In this document: piece by piece, positions 15,763-23,463 of the stretch
Numbering within the stretch: the stretch's first letter is position 1
How the letters are laid out: each line of letters starts with the position of its first letter
Assembly: GCA_002455655.1 (NCBI GenBank)
Contig: DKLF01000118.1
Coordinates: 4,644-38,831 of the forward strand
DNA from: Oscillibacter sp. UBA6647
Lineage (GTDB): Bacteria; Bacillota; Clostridia; Oscillospirales; Oscillospiraceae
Length of the DNA stretch: 34,188 nucleotides
Direction: 5' to 3'
Notes under the pieces: generated by a model
Database searches by the model: none
What the model saw: only the letters and a program-made list of their open reading frames with translations
What the model was told of the DNA's origin: nothing
Position numbers and translations under genes: made by a program

Positions 15763-16722
15763 ATGACAACGTATACCGTCTGTGTCAGCGATGAGCGGCA
15801 CGCAAGCTATGAAATTGAGCGGAAGATGCTCGAATCCGCCGGTGCGGAGCTTCGACTCTGCCACTGCGAAACCGAAGAGGATTTAATCTCCCAGTGCGCC
15901 GACGCCGACGCCATATTGCTGGATTTGGCACCCATGACCGCCACGGCAGTGGCGGGCCTCAAACGCTGCAAGGTGATCAGCCGTTACGGCGTGGGATTTG
16001 AAAACGTGGATTTGGACGCAGCCACAACCCACGGAATCCAAGTTACCAACGTTCCCGACTATTGCATGGAGGATGTATCCGACCATGCGCTGGCGCTGAT
16101 GCTCTCCTGCCTGCGCCACATCCCCATGCGGGACCGCCGGATAAGAGAGGGTGCTTGGAACCTTCAGGGAACCAGCTTCCGCCTGAAGGGCAAGACGCTG
16201 GGCGTGATTGGCGCGGGACGCATCGCCCGTGCGCTGATTCAAAAGGTGTCCGGCTTCGGCCTGAGCGAGGTTTTGGCTTATGACCCCTATGTCAGCGCGG
16301 AAGATCTGGCAGCGCTGGGCGTGCGGAAGGCAGAGCTGGACGAGGTTCTCTCCCAGTCCGATATCATCTCGCTCCATCTCCACGCCAATAAAGAGACAGA
16401 GGGCATCATCAACGCCCGGACGCTTGGAAAAATGAAACCCACCGCCATCCTCATCAATGTCAGCCGGGGTCCGCTGGTAAACGATGCAGACCTGCTGGAC
16501 GCGCTGGAGCGCGGGACGATTCTCTGTGCCGGTCTGGATACCCACAACCATGAGCCTCTGGGAGCGGATTCCCCCTTCTGCCGCCTGTCCAATGTGGTTT
16601 TGACCGACCACACTGCTTACAGCACCATGGAAGGCGTGGAGGAGCTCAAGACAAAGGCCGCGCAAAACGTCATCGACGTTTTTGCCGGGAAAGCCCCCCG
16701 ATACCCTGTCAACACTCTGTAA
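15763..16722 (+). CDS. D-isomer-specific 2-hydroxyacid dehydrogenase
   Basis: A 319-residue NAD-linked dehydrogenase of the D-2-hydroxyacid family (phosphoglycerate, glyoxylate/hydroxypyruvate and related reductases). The nucleotide-binding loop LGVIGAGRIAR is at about 146-156, with Ala at the usual third glycine. The catalytic set is Arg235 (NVSRG), Glu264 (NHEP) and His283 (TDHTAYS). The ATG at 15763 follows GGAGG; an in-frame TTG four codons earlier overlaps that site and is unlikely. Position between KduD copy 2 and Eda points to oxidation or reduction of a sugar acid or short hydroxyacid in the same pathway. It could also recycle a glyoxylate-type product. Substrate is unknown. Confidence 0.9.
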   Translation: MTTYTVCVSDERHASYEIERKMLESAGAELRLCHCETEEDLISQCADADAILLDLAPMTATAVAGLKRCKVISRYGVGFENVDLDAATTHGIQVTNVPDYCMEDVSDHALALMLSCLRHIPMRDRRIREGAWNLQGTSFRLKGKTLGVIGAGRIARALIQKVSGFGLSEVLAYDPYVSAEDLAALGVRKAELDEVLSQSDIISLHLHANKETEGIINARTLGKMKPTAILINVSRGPLVNDADLLDALERGTILCAGLDTHNHEPLGADSPFCRLSNVVLTDHTAYSTMEGVEELKTKAAQNVIDVFAGKAPRYPVNTL

Positions 16723-16769
16723 GGCCGCGCACTTTAGGGCAGGCCGCAGAAAGAAAGGAACGCGATATT

Positions 16770-17726
16770 ATGGAAATTTTGGAAAGACTGCATCAGGCTG
16801 GTGTCGTTCCGGTGGTGGTGCTTGAGGACGCATCTCACGCCGTTCCCACCGCGAAAGCCATGCTGGCCGGAGGCATTGATGTCATGGAGATTACCTTCCG
16901 CACCGCCGCCGCGCGGGACTCCATCGCCGCCGTGGCAAAGGAGTGCCCGGATATGCTGGTGGGCGCAGGCACGGTGATCACGCTGGAGCAGTGCAAAACC
17001 GCCGTGGAAGCGGGAGCAAAGTTCATCGTCTCCCCCGGCTATTGCGAGGAAGTCGTGGCATGGTGTGTGGAAAACGGCGTGGCAATCACCCCGGGCTGCG
17101 TCACCCCCACCGAGATTATGGCCGCCATGGCCCACGGACTGAAGGTCGTCAAGTTCTTCCCGGCCAGCGTGTACGGCGGACTGCCCGCCATGAAGTCCCT
17201 TTCCGGCCCCTTCGGAGGAATTCGGTTCATTCCCACCGGCGGCGTAAACGCAAAGAATCTGGGCGAGTTTCTGGCCGCTCCCTTCATTCACGCCGTGGGC
17301 GGAAGCTGGCTGTGCGACAAGGCGGATATTGCCGCCGGGCGCTTTGACCGCATCACCGCACTGTGCGCCGAGGCCCGCCGCGGCGCGCTGGGCTTCGAGC
17401 TTGCCCATGTGGGCGTTAACACCGAGGACCCGAACACCTCTCTGGATGTCTGCCGGCAGTTTGAGGGCGCCTTTGGCTTCGCTGTGAAAGAGGGCGGCAG
17501 CTCCAACTTCGCCGGTTCCGCCGTGGAAGTGATGAAGTCCATGTATCTGGGGAAAAACGGTCACATCGCCGTGCGCACCAACAGCATTCCCCGTGCAGCG
17601 GCAGAGCTTTCAAAGCGGGGCTTCCGTCTGAACGAGAGCACCGCAAAATACAAGGGCGAGACAATGGTCGCCGTATATCTGGAGCAGGAATTCGGCGGCT
17701 TCGCCGTGCATCTGCTGCAAAAGTAA
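16770..17726 (+). CDS. eda: KDPG/KHG aldolase with a C-terminal glyoxalase-like (VOC) extension
   Basis: Residues 1 to about 205 form a complete class I aldolase that splits 2-keto-3-deoxy-6-phosphogluconate to pyruvate and glyceraldehyde 3-phosphate. The visible active-site blocks are VMEITFRT (Glu40, Arg44), GAGTV (64-69), VVKFFPAS with Schiff-base Lys128 and IPTGGV. Ordinary Eda proteins end near 205-215 residues. This one continues to 318 with a domain resembling the vicinal-oxygen-chelate/glyoxalase fold (LAHVGVNTEDPNTSLDVC to the end). The extension's role is unknown; it could be a second activity or a binding domain. The aldolase part is certain, the fold of the tail is a judgement by eye. 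A GAAAGGAA site precedes the ATG, and KDG kinase follows after 18 bases. Confidence 0.92.
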   Translation: MEILERLHQAGVVPVVVLEDASHAVPTAKAMLAGGIDVMEITFRTAAARDSIAAVAKECPDMLVGAGTVITLEQCKTAVEAGAKFIVSPGYCEEVVAWCVENGVAITPGCVTPTEIMAAMAHGLKVVKFFPASVYGGLPAMKSLSGPFGGIRFIPTGGVNAKNLGEFLAAPFIHAVGGSWLCDKADIAAGRFDRITALCAEARRGALGFELAHVGVNTEDPNTSLDVCRQFEGAFGFAVKEGGSSNFAGSAVEVMKSMYLGKNGHIAVRTNSIPRAAAELSKRGFRLNESTAKYKGETMVAVYLEQEFGGFAVHLLQK

Positions 17727-17744
17727 CACAGGGAGGAAACGTTT

Positions 17745-18770
17745 ATGAAATTTCTGACATTTGGTGAAATTATGCTGCGCCTGAAGGCCCCCGGACAGGA
17801 GCGGTTCTTCCAGTCTCCGTCTCTGGAGGCCACCTTCGGCGGCGGTGAGGCAAACGTGGCCGTGTCCCTTGCCAACTTCGGCATGGACGCCGCCTTTTTG
17901 ACGGTTCTGCCCGAAAACTCCATCGGCGACGCCTGCGCGGCGGAGTTGCGCCGTTTTGGCGTGGATACCGGGCGCATCCAGCGCGGCCCGGGCCGCATGG
18001 GCATCTATTATCTGGAGAGCGGCGCGAATCAGCTTCCCTCCAAGGTGGTGTATGACCGCGCCGAGTCCTCCATCGCCCTGGCAAAGCCCGGCGACATCGA
18101 CTGGGATCGCGCATTTGACGGCGTGGACTGGTATCACATCACCGGCATCACCCCCGCCATCTCCGAGAGCGCCATGGAGCTGTCTTTGGAGAGTGTAAAG
18201 GCCGCCCGCGCACGCGGCATCACCGTTTCCTGTGATCTGAATTATCGCAAAAATCTTTGGAAATACGGCAAGCGTGCCGCCGAGATTATGCGGGAGCTGG
18301 CAAATTACGTGGACGTGGCTGTTGCCAACGAAGAGGACGTGCAAAAGTCGCTGGAAATCACCACCGACGTGGTGGTGGAGTCCGGCGCACTGGATCGGGA
18401 CAAGTACCGCGCGCTGGGCGACAAGGTTTTGGCGGCATATCCCAACATGAAGATGATCGCCATCACCCTGCGGGAGAGCCACAGCGCCGACTGGAACGAC
18501 TGGGCCGCCTGCCTGAACGACGGCAAAAACTTCTACGTCTCCAAAAAGTATGAAATCCGCAGCATTGTGGACCGGGTTGGCGGCGGCGACAGCTTTGCCG
18601 GCGGCTTGCTCTACGGTTTGAATCATTATGAAGATCGGCAGCAGGCTCTGGAGTTCGCCGTGGCGGCCTCCTGCCTCAAGCACAGCATTCTGGGCGACTT
18701 TAACCGCGCAGGTGTGTCCGACGTGGAGAAGCTGATGGGCGGCGACGGCACCGGACGGGTGCAGAGGTAA
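17745..18770 (+). CDS. kdgK: 2-keto-3-deoxygluconate kinase (PfkB family)
   Basis: A 341-residue ribokinase/PfkB-family sugar kinase. It phosphorylates KDG with ATP to KDPG, feeding the aldolase encoded just upstream. The N-terminal MKFLTFGEIMLRLKAPG and GGGEANVAVSLANFG blocks are typical of KdgK. The PfkB signature DRVGGGDSFAGGLLYG near 277-292 contains catalytic Asp282. CDLNYRKNLW near 165-174 is another KdgK hallmark. GGGAGG lies 9 bases before the ATG. It forms a tight cluster with eda (18 bases) and the HIT gene (4 bases), so these are certainly cotranscribed. Family and context agree on KDG as substrate. Confidence 0.93.
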   Translation: MKFLTFGEIMLRLKAPGQERFFQSPSLEATFGGGEANVAVSLANFGMDAAFLTVLPENSIGDACAAELRRFGVDTGRIQRGPGRMGIYYLESGANQLPSKVVYDRAESSIALAKPGDIDWDRAFDGVDWYHITGITPAISESAMELSLESVKAARARGITVSCDLNYRKNLWKYGKRAAEIMRELANYVDVAVANEEDVQKSLEITTDVVVESGALDRDKYRALGDKVLAAYPNMKMIAITLRESHSADWNDWAACLNDGKNFYVSKKYEIRSIVDRVGGGDSFAGGLLYGLNHYEDRQQALEFAVAASCLKHSILGDFNRAGVSDVEKLMGGDGTGRVQR

Positions 18771-18774
18771 GCCC

Positions 18775-19236
18775 GTGAGCTGTTTTTACTGTGAAAAGGA
18801 CGAGCGCCTGCTGGCGTTGATGACCCCTCTGGCCGGAATGACCTGGTCGGATGTGTATCTGTTCAACGACCAGAAGCACCGGGGCCGCTGCATCGTGGCT
18901 CTTCGGGAGCATCACGATGAAATCTTCCAGCTCTCCGACGCCCAGCGGGACGGCTTCTTTGCCGAGGTCGCGGCAGTGGCCGAGGCTGTCTCCCGCTATA
19001 CCGGGGCGGACAAAATCAACTACGCCATTTATGGCGACAACGTGAGCCATTTCCATGTGCATCTGGTCCCCAAAATTCGGGACGGGCTTCAGTGGGGCGG
19101 TCCGTTTACGGACTCCGTTCCCACGGTGACGCTTTCCTCCTTGGATTTTCAGGAGACGGGGCGCGCGCTTCTGGCCGCTCTGGACGCCGCCGCCGCACAG
19201 CGCGGACTTCCCACCGCGGAGCATCGTCTCGCCTAA
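18775..19236 (+). CDS. HIT-family nucleotide-binding protein
   Basis: A 153-residue histidine-triad protein; HIT proteins hydrolyse or transfer nucleotide monophosphates from substrates such as AMP-lysine or dinucleoside polyphosphates. The triad is visible in SHFHVHLVPK (His92, His94, His96). The N-terminal SCFYC pair of cysteines suggests a zinc-binding variant as in some HIT and GalT relatives. It uses a GTG start four bases after the kdgK stop, with GAGG upstream, so it is translationally linked to kdgK. Its role in a sugar-acid operon is not obvious; it may be a passenger. A large hairpin separates it from the dehydratase gene. Confidence 0.88.
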   Translation: MSCFYCEKDERLLALMTPLAGMTWSDVYLFNDQKHRGRCIVALREHHDEIFQLSDAQRDGFFAEVAAVAEAVSRYTGADKINYAIYGDNVSHFHVHLVPKIRDGLQWGGPFTDSVPTVTLSSLDFQETGRALLAALDAAAAQRGLPTAEHRLA

Positions 19237-19246
19237 TACGTTCCTC

Positions 19247-19301
19247 GCCCTGTGCCAGGCGGCTCGGCGGAATGCTTCGCCGGACCGCCTGCGCACAGGG
19301 C
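19247..19301. repeat. Long imperfect hairpin between HIT and dehydratase genes
   Basis: GCCCTGTGC (19247-19255) pairs with GCACAGGGC (19293-19301). AGGCGG pairs with CCGCCT inside it, then CGGCG with CGCCG, giving a GC-rich stem of some 20 pairs with small bulges. No U-run follows. It probably stabilises or partitions the operon message rather than ending it. Confidence 0.6.
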
Positions 19302-19325
19302 GCAATCCTATGCAGGAGGTTATTC

Positions 19326-21050
19326 ATGAGTGAACTGACAAGCCAGCGGCTGCGGAAAATTGCACCGGAGCTGGACCCGCTCCGTCTGGGCGCGGGCTGG
19401 AAGCCCGAGGACCTTTCCAAGCCGCAAATCATAATCGAAAGCACCTTCGGCGACAGCCACCCCGGCAGTGCCCACCTGATGGGGCTGGTGGAAGCTGCCC
19501 GGGGGGGAATTGCCGAAGCGGGTGGGTTTGGCGCCCGCTATTTTACCACGGACATCTGCGACGGCGAGTCCCAGGGACATGACGGAATCAACTATTCCCT
19601 CGTCTCCCGGGATATGATCGCCAACATGATCGAAATCCACGCCAACGCCACGCCGTTTGACGGCGGCGTGTTTATCGCAAGCTGCGACAAGGGTCTGCCC
19701 GCGCACCTGATGGGCATGGGGCGGATAAACCTGCCCTCCATTGTGGTGACGGGCGGCGTGATGGAGGCCGGTCCCGACCTTTTGACGCTGGAGCAGATCG
19801 GCACGTACAGCGCCATGTTCGAGCGGGGTGAAATCTCCGAGGAGAAATTCACCTATTACAAGCAAAACGCCTGCCCCTCCTGCGGTGCCTGTTCCTTCAT
19901 GGGCACTGCCTCCACCATGCAGGTCATGGCAGAAGCACTGGGGCTGATGCTGCCCGGCACGGCCCTGCTGCCCGCCACCAGTCCCGACCTACCGGAAGCC
20001 GCCCGCAGAGCGGGCCGGCAGTCCGTCTGGCTGGCCCGACAGGGGCTGACGGCCCGACAGATTGTCACGCGGGAGTCGTTTGAAAACGCTGTGATGGTCC
20101 ACGCCGCCATCTCCGGCTCCACCAACGCGCTGCTGCATCTGCCCGCCATAGCACAGGAGTTCGGCATCGAAATCGACGGAGAGACCTTCGACCGGCTTCA
20201 CCGGGGCATGCACTTTCTGCTGGACATTCGGCCCACCGGTCGGTGGCCGGCGCAGTACGTCTACTATGCAGGCGGCGTGCCCGCCATCATGGAGGAGATC
20301 AAGTCCCTGCTCCATCTGGATGTCATGACCGTCACGGGCAAGACGCTGGGCGAAAATTTGGAGGAATGCCGCGTAAACGGTTATTATGAGCGTTGCGCCG
20401 CGCTGCTTGAAAAAACAGGCGTGAAACGCGAGGAGATTCTCCGCCCCTATGACCGTCCTCTTGGGCGCGACGGGAGCATCGCCATCCTCCGGGGCAGCCT
20501 CTGCCCCGACGGCGCGGTCATCAAGCACACCGCCGCACCCCCCGAAATGTTTGACACCGTCCTCACCGCGCGGCCCTTCAACTGTGAGGAAGACGCCATC
20601 GCCGCCATTTTGTCCCACAAAATCCAGCCCGGAGACGCGGTGATTATCCGGTATGAAGGCCCCCGGGGCAGCGGGATGCCGGAGATGTTCTATACCACAG
20701 AGGCCATCTCCTCCGACCCCGCGCTTTCCTCCTCCATCGCTCTTTTGACCGACGGGCGGTTTTCCGGTGCGTCCAGAGGTCCCGCCATCGGCCACATCTC
20801 GCCGGAGGCCGCTGAAGGCGGCCCCATCGCGCTGGTGGAGGACGGGGACCTGATCCACATCGACGTGACGGCGCGGAAGCTGGACATCGTGGGCGTGGCC
20901 GGAGAGAAAAAAACGGCGGAAGAAATTCAGCAAATTCTGGAGTACCGCAAAAAGGCATGGACTCCTATGCCCCCTCGCTATTCAAGCGGCGTACTTCGGC
21001 TTTTTTCCGAGCATGCCCAGTCCCCCATGAAGGGCGGCAATATGAAATAA
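19326..21050 (+). CDS. IlvD/Edd-family sugar-acid dehydratase
   Basis: A 574-residue iron-sulfur dehydratase of the IlvD/Edd family, which includes dihydroxyacid dehydratase and sugar-acid dehydratases acting on gluconate, xylonate, arabinonate and similar. Cluster cysteines are visible: Cys78 (DICDGESQGHDG), Cys120 (SCDKG) and the 183-189 group (ACPSCGACSFMGTASTM). The FMGTASTM version is closer to sugar-acid dehydratases than to IlvD, which usually has YTANTM. The C-terminal LTDGRFSGASRGPAIGHISPEAAEGG block is family-typical. The ATG follows AGGAGG; the frame runs back through the HIT gene region but has no better start. It ends the operon before a strong terminator. Its product would be a 2-keto-3-deoxy acid entering kdgK-eda. 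Confidence 0.9.
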   Translation: MSELTSQRLRKIAPELDPLRLGAGWKPEDLSKPQIIIESTFGDSHPGSAHLMGLVEAARGGIAEAGGFGARYFTTDICDGESQGHDGINYSLVSRDMIANMIEIHANATPFDGGVFIASCDKGLPAHLMGMGRINLPSIVVTGGVMEAGPDLLTLEQIGTYSAMFERGEISEEKFTYYKQNACPSCGACSFMGTASTMQVMAEALGLMLPGTALLPATSPDLPEAARRAGRQSVWLARQGLTARQIVTRESFENAVMVHAAISGSTNALLHLPAIAQEFGIEIDGETFDRLHRGMHFLLDIRPTGRWPAQYVYYAGGVPAIMEEIKSLLHLDVMTVTGKTLGENLEECRVNGYYERCAALLEKTGVKREEILRPYDRPLGRDGSIAILRGSLCPDGAVIKHTAAPPEMFDTVLTARPFNCEEDAIAAILSHKIQPGDAVIIRYEGPRGSGMPEMFYTTEAISSDPALSSSIALLTDGRFSGASRGPAIGHISPEAAEGGPIALVEDGDLIHIDVTARKLDIVGVAGEKKTAEEIQQILEYRKKAWTPMPPRYSSGVLRLFSEHAQSPMKGGNMK

Positions 21051-21074
21051 CCCAACCTACGGATAAGCAAACCC

Positions 21075-21110
21075 GGAAGACGCAGATTTTAGTCTGCGTC
21101 TTCCCTTTTT
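21075..21110 (+). terminator. Rho-independent terminator of the sugar-acid operon
   Basis: GGAAGACGCAGA (21075-21086) pairs perfectly with TCTGCGTCTTCC (21093-21104) around TTTTAG and is followed by CTTTTT. It closes the operon that began at dctP. Confidence 0.93.
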
Positions 21111-21158
21111 AAACGGGCCGGTTTCATCCCACCCCATGGACAAGCGTTTACTTCTATA

Positions 21159-21187
21159 TTTACATTTGTATTTGTTTTTGCTATTCT
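21159..21187 (+). promoter_or_regulatory. Promoter of mtnA
   Basis: TTTACA (21159-21164) and TATTCT (21182-21187) are separated by 17 bases in an AT-rich stretch between the upstream terminator and mtnA. Transcription would begin near 21194. Confidence 0.65.
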
Positions 21188-21194
21188 CATAAGT

Positions 21195-21314
21195 AGAGCC
21201 ACACGGTCCACGGGACAGTACGAACAGCAACCTATACATGCCGGGCATGCATTTCGGCGTTTTATGAAAACCGGCTTATTCCGGAACGCCTTGAGGGAAG
21301 GAACTATTTAATTT
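21195..21314 (+). other. Structured untranslated leader of mtnA
   Basis: About 120 untranslated bases precede mtnA. They hold a small GTCC/GGAC hairpin, ATGCC-G-GGCAT near 21238-21248, and a two-part hairpin GGCGTT (21256-21261) with AACGCC (21285-21290) enclosing CCGG/CCGG. No terminator and no known riboswitch core (for example SAM) was recognised. The last hairpin ends shortly before the GGAAGG ribosome binding site. Confidence 0.35.
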
Positions 21315-22397
21315 ATGGAGAAGACGGTGTTTCAGGTCGCGGAAATTCCCGCAAATATCCGTTATGACCGCAAGGCGGAAACTCTTTACATTCTTGATCA
21401 AACCCTGCTCCCCGGCGAGGAACGAGAGCTTCGCCTGCAAACTCCGGAGGAGATGTACGACGCCATCCGGACACTGAAGGTCCGGGGCGCGCCCGCCATC
21501 GGCGTATGCGCAGGTTATTGCATGTATGTGCTGGCCAAGTCCATTCGGGGCGAGGACCGGCAGGTATTTTTGAAGACGCTCAGCGACTACGGCGCGTATC
21601 TTAACGCCTCCCGCCCCACGGCGGTAAATCTCAACTGGGCTATTCGTCAGATGCTCCGTACCGCCTTAGAGCATGCGCACAGCCCCCGGGGCCAGCTTCT
21701 GGATGCGCTGTACGAAAAGGCGGTGGAAATTCATAATGACGACATTGCCAAGTGCAGAGCCATCTCGGAATTTGGCCTGAGCCTGCTGAAGGACGGTGAC
21801 GGGCTTCTGACCCACTGTAATGCAGGTCCCCTTGCCACCTCCAGGTACGGAACGGGGTTAGGCCCTATTTTGCTGGGGACGGAGCAAGGTATGCGCTTCC
21901 GGGTTTTCTCCGATGAAACCCGCCCGCTCTTGCAGGGGGCGCGGCTCACCAGCTATGAATTGCAGCGCTCCGGCGTGGATGTGACTCTGATCTGCGACAG
22001 CATGGCCTCCATCGTTATGAAAAACGGCTGGGTGAACGCCTGCCTTGTGGGCTGCGACCGGGTGGCAGCCAACGGCGACACCGCCAATAAAATCGGCACC
22101 TCCGGCGTGGCGATTCTGGCAAAACATTACGGGATTCCCTTTTATGTGCTGGGCCCCACCTCCACTGTGGACATGGACTGCCCCGACGGGGCCCATATCC
22201 CCATCGAGGAACGGGATGAGGAAGAAATCCGCTCTCTGTGGTACGAGAAACCCATGGCCCCGTCCGACGTGAAGTGCTATAATCCTGCCTTCGACGTGAC
22301 GGACCACGCATTGATTACCGCCATCGTCACGGAACAGGGCATTTGCCGCCCGCCGTACACAAAGTCGCTGGCGGCGCTCTTCCGCCAGAGAGCGTAA
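21315..22397 (+). CDS. mtnA: Methylthioribose-1-phosphate isomerase (or related aldose-1-phosphate isomerase)
   Basis: A 360-residue member of the eIF2B-related MtnA family that converts 5-methylthioribose 1-phosphate to methylthioribulose 1-phosphate. The family also acts on 5-deoxyribose 1-phosphate in some bacteria. Catalytic Cys168 lies in THCNAGPLATSRYGTGLG and Asp248 in GCDRVAANGDTANKIGT, both matching the family. KVRGAPAIGVCAGY near 55-68 is another hallmark. The neighbour deoD could supply the sugar 1-phosphate by phosphorolysis. No MtnK, MtnB or MtnN gene is nearby, so a complete methionine-salvage operon is absent here. The start has a GGAAGG site at a long spacing of about 14 bases. 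Family assignment is firm; the in vivo substrate is open. Confidence 0.92.
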   Translation: MEKTVFQVAEIPANIRYDRKAETLYILDQTLLPGEERELRLQTPEEMYDAIRTLKVRGAPAIGVCAGYCMYVLAKSIRGEDRQVFLKTLSDYGAYLNASRPTAVNLNWAIRQMLRTALEHAHSPRGQLLDALYEKAVEIHNDDIAKCRAISEFGLSLLKDGDGLLTHCNAGPLATSRYGTGLGPILLGTEQGMRFRVFSDETRPLLQGARLTSYELQRSGVDVTLICDSMASIVMKNGWVNACLVGCDRVAANGDTANKIGTSGVAILAKHYGIPFYVLGPTSTVDMDCPDGAHIPIEERDEEEIRSLWYEKPMAPSDVKCYNPAFDVTDHALITAIVTEQGICRPPYTKSLAALFRQRA

Positions 22398-22420
22398 GAA
22401 TCCCCCGTATTCGGTAATTT

Positions 22421-22450
22421 TTGACAACAAATTGGATTATTCCCTAATTT
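22421..22450 (+). promoter_or_regulatory. Candidate promoter of deoD
   Basis: A perfect TTGACA (22421-22426) is followed after 18 bases by a poor -10, TAATTT (22445-22450). It lies in the 74-base gap after mtnA. deoD may therefore be transcribed both with mtnA and alone. Confidence 0.4.
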
Positions 22451-22471
22451 AAATACAAGGAGGAATCAATT

Positions 22472-23194
22472 ATGGCCACTCCATCTGCCTGTAATGAGGC
22501 AAAACCCGGTGAAATCGCAAAGGTAGTCCTGATGCCTGGGGACCCACTGCGGGCCAAATTCGTAGCGGAACACTATCTTAAAAACTCCGTGTGCTTCAAC
22601 GAGGTCCGGGGAATGCTGGGCTATACCGGCGAGTATAAGGGCAAGCGTATTTCCGTGATGGGACACGGCATGGGCGTGCCTTCCATCGGCCTTTATACCT
22701 ATGAGCTGTACCATATGTATGACGTGGACTCCATCATCCGCATCGGCTCCGCCGGGGGCATCGGGGAAAGCGTCCGTGTGCGGGACGTGGTGATTGCTCT
22801 GGGCGCGTCCACCAACTCCCACTTTGCAGATCAGTACGGCTTTCCCGGCCAGCTTGCCCCCACCGCCAGCTTCTCCCTTTTGAAGGACGCGGTGGCGGAA
22901 GCAGAACGGCTGGGCGTCCGGGCAGACGTGGGGCAGGTGTTCACCGCCGACCAGTTTTACAACGACAACGACAACGCCGGAGAAGCATACCGCAAGTTCG
23001 GCATTCTGGCGGTGGAAATGGAAACCGCGGGCCTGTACTGGACTGCCCAGCGGGCGGGAAAGCAGGCGTTGTCCATTCTCACCATTTCGGACCACATCTT
23101 CACCGGTGAAGCCCTGTCCGCGCAGGAGCGGCAGGACTCTTTCCACGAGATGATGGAAATCGCGCTGGAAACGGCGTGGCGGTCTCTGGACTGA
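22472..23194 (+). CDS. deoD: Purine-nucleoside phosphorylase, DeoD type
   Basis: A 240-residue hexameric-type purine nucleoside phosphorylase that splits (deoxy)ribonucleosides with phosphate to base plus (deoxy)ribose 1-phosphate. Motifs: MPGDPLRAKFVAE near 17-29, RIGSAGGIGE near 90-99, the purine/ribose-site VEMETAGLY near 182-190 and TISDH with the catalytic Asp near the C-terminus. Length matches E. coli DeoD. An AAGGAGG site precedes the ATG. It follows mtnA by 74 bases, suggesting that its sugar 1-phosphate product is used by the isomerase. Some DeoD-type enzymes accept methylthioadenosine or 5'-deoxyadenosine, which would fit. A terminator follows. Confidence 0.95.
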   Translation: MATPSACNEAKPGEIAKVVLMPGDPLRAKFVAEHYLKNSVCFNEVRGMLGYTGEYKGKRISVMGHGMGVPSIGLYTYELYHMYDVDSIIRIGSAGGIGESVRVRDVVIALGASTNSHFADQYGFPGQLAPTASFSLLKDAVAEAERLGVRADVGQVFTADQFYNDNDNAGEAYRKFGILAVEMETAGLYWTAQRAGKQALSILTISDHIFTGEALSAQERQDSFHEMMEIALETAWRSLD

Positions 23195-23217
23195 GAAACG
23201 ACGGTTTTCGATTTTAT

Positions 23218-23264
23218 ATGCGCACGGCCATGGATATTTCATGACCGTGCGCATTTTCATTTTG
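23218..23264 (+). terminator. Terminator after deoD
   Basis: ATGCGCACGG (23218-23227) pairs with CCGTGCGCAT (23245-23254), with an inner CCATG/CATG pairing. It is followed by a T-rich tail (TTTCATTTTGATTT). Confidence 0.85.
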
Positions 23265-23388
23265 ATTTATTATAATAAAAACTTACTATATCGTGAATAT
23301 TATCGTTAAATATTTACAATAATTTTAGTTTTTTGAAAAATTATTAGTTTTAGCTGCAAAGTGCACGCATTTTTTGTGCAGAGTACCA
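23265..23388. other. AT-rich intergenic region before argG
   Basis: This stretch is strikingly AT-rich against GC-rich surroundings and has no gene. GTGAATATT near 23293 and TTAAATATTTA near 23306 resemble half ARG boxes and might be extra ArgR contacts upstream of the main site, but neither matches a full box. Confidence 0.4.
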
Positions 23389-23419
23389 ATTGAATAAATA
23401 TTCTAATTTGGCGTATAAT
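23389..23419 (+). promoter_or_regulatory. argG promoter overlapped by an ARG box (ArgR operator)
   Basis: ATTGAATAAATATTCTAA (23389-23406) matches the published ARG-box consensus TNTGAATWWWWATTCANW at 16 of 18 positions. It contains the -35 element TTGAAT (23390-23395). A perfect -10, TATAAT (23414-23419), follows after 18 bases. ArgR bound here would block the promoter when arginine is plentiful. argR is not in this window. Confidence 0.8.
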
Positions 23420-23463
23420 GAATCCATCAAGCAATCAACATTATACATGGAGGGATTTCCGTC

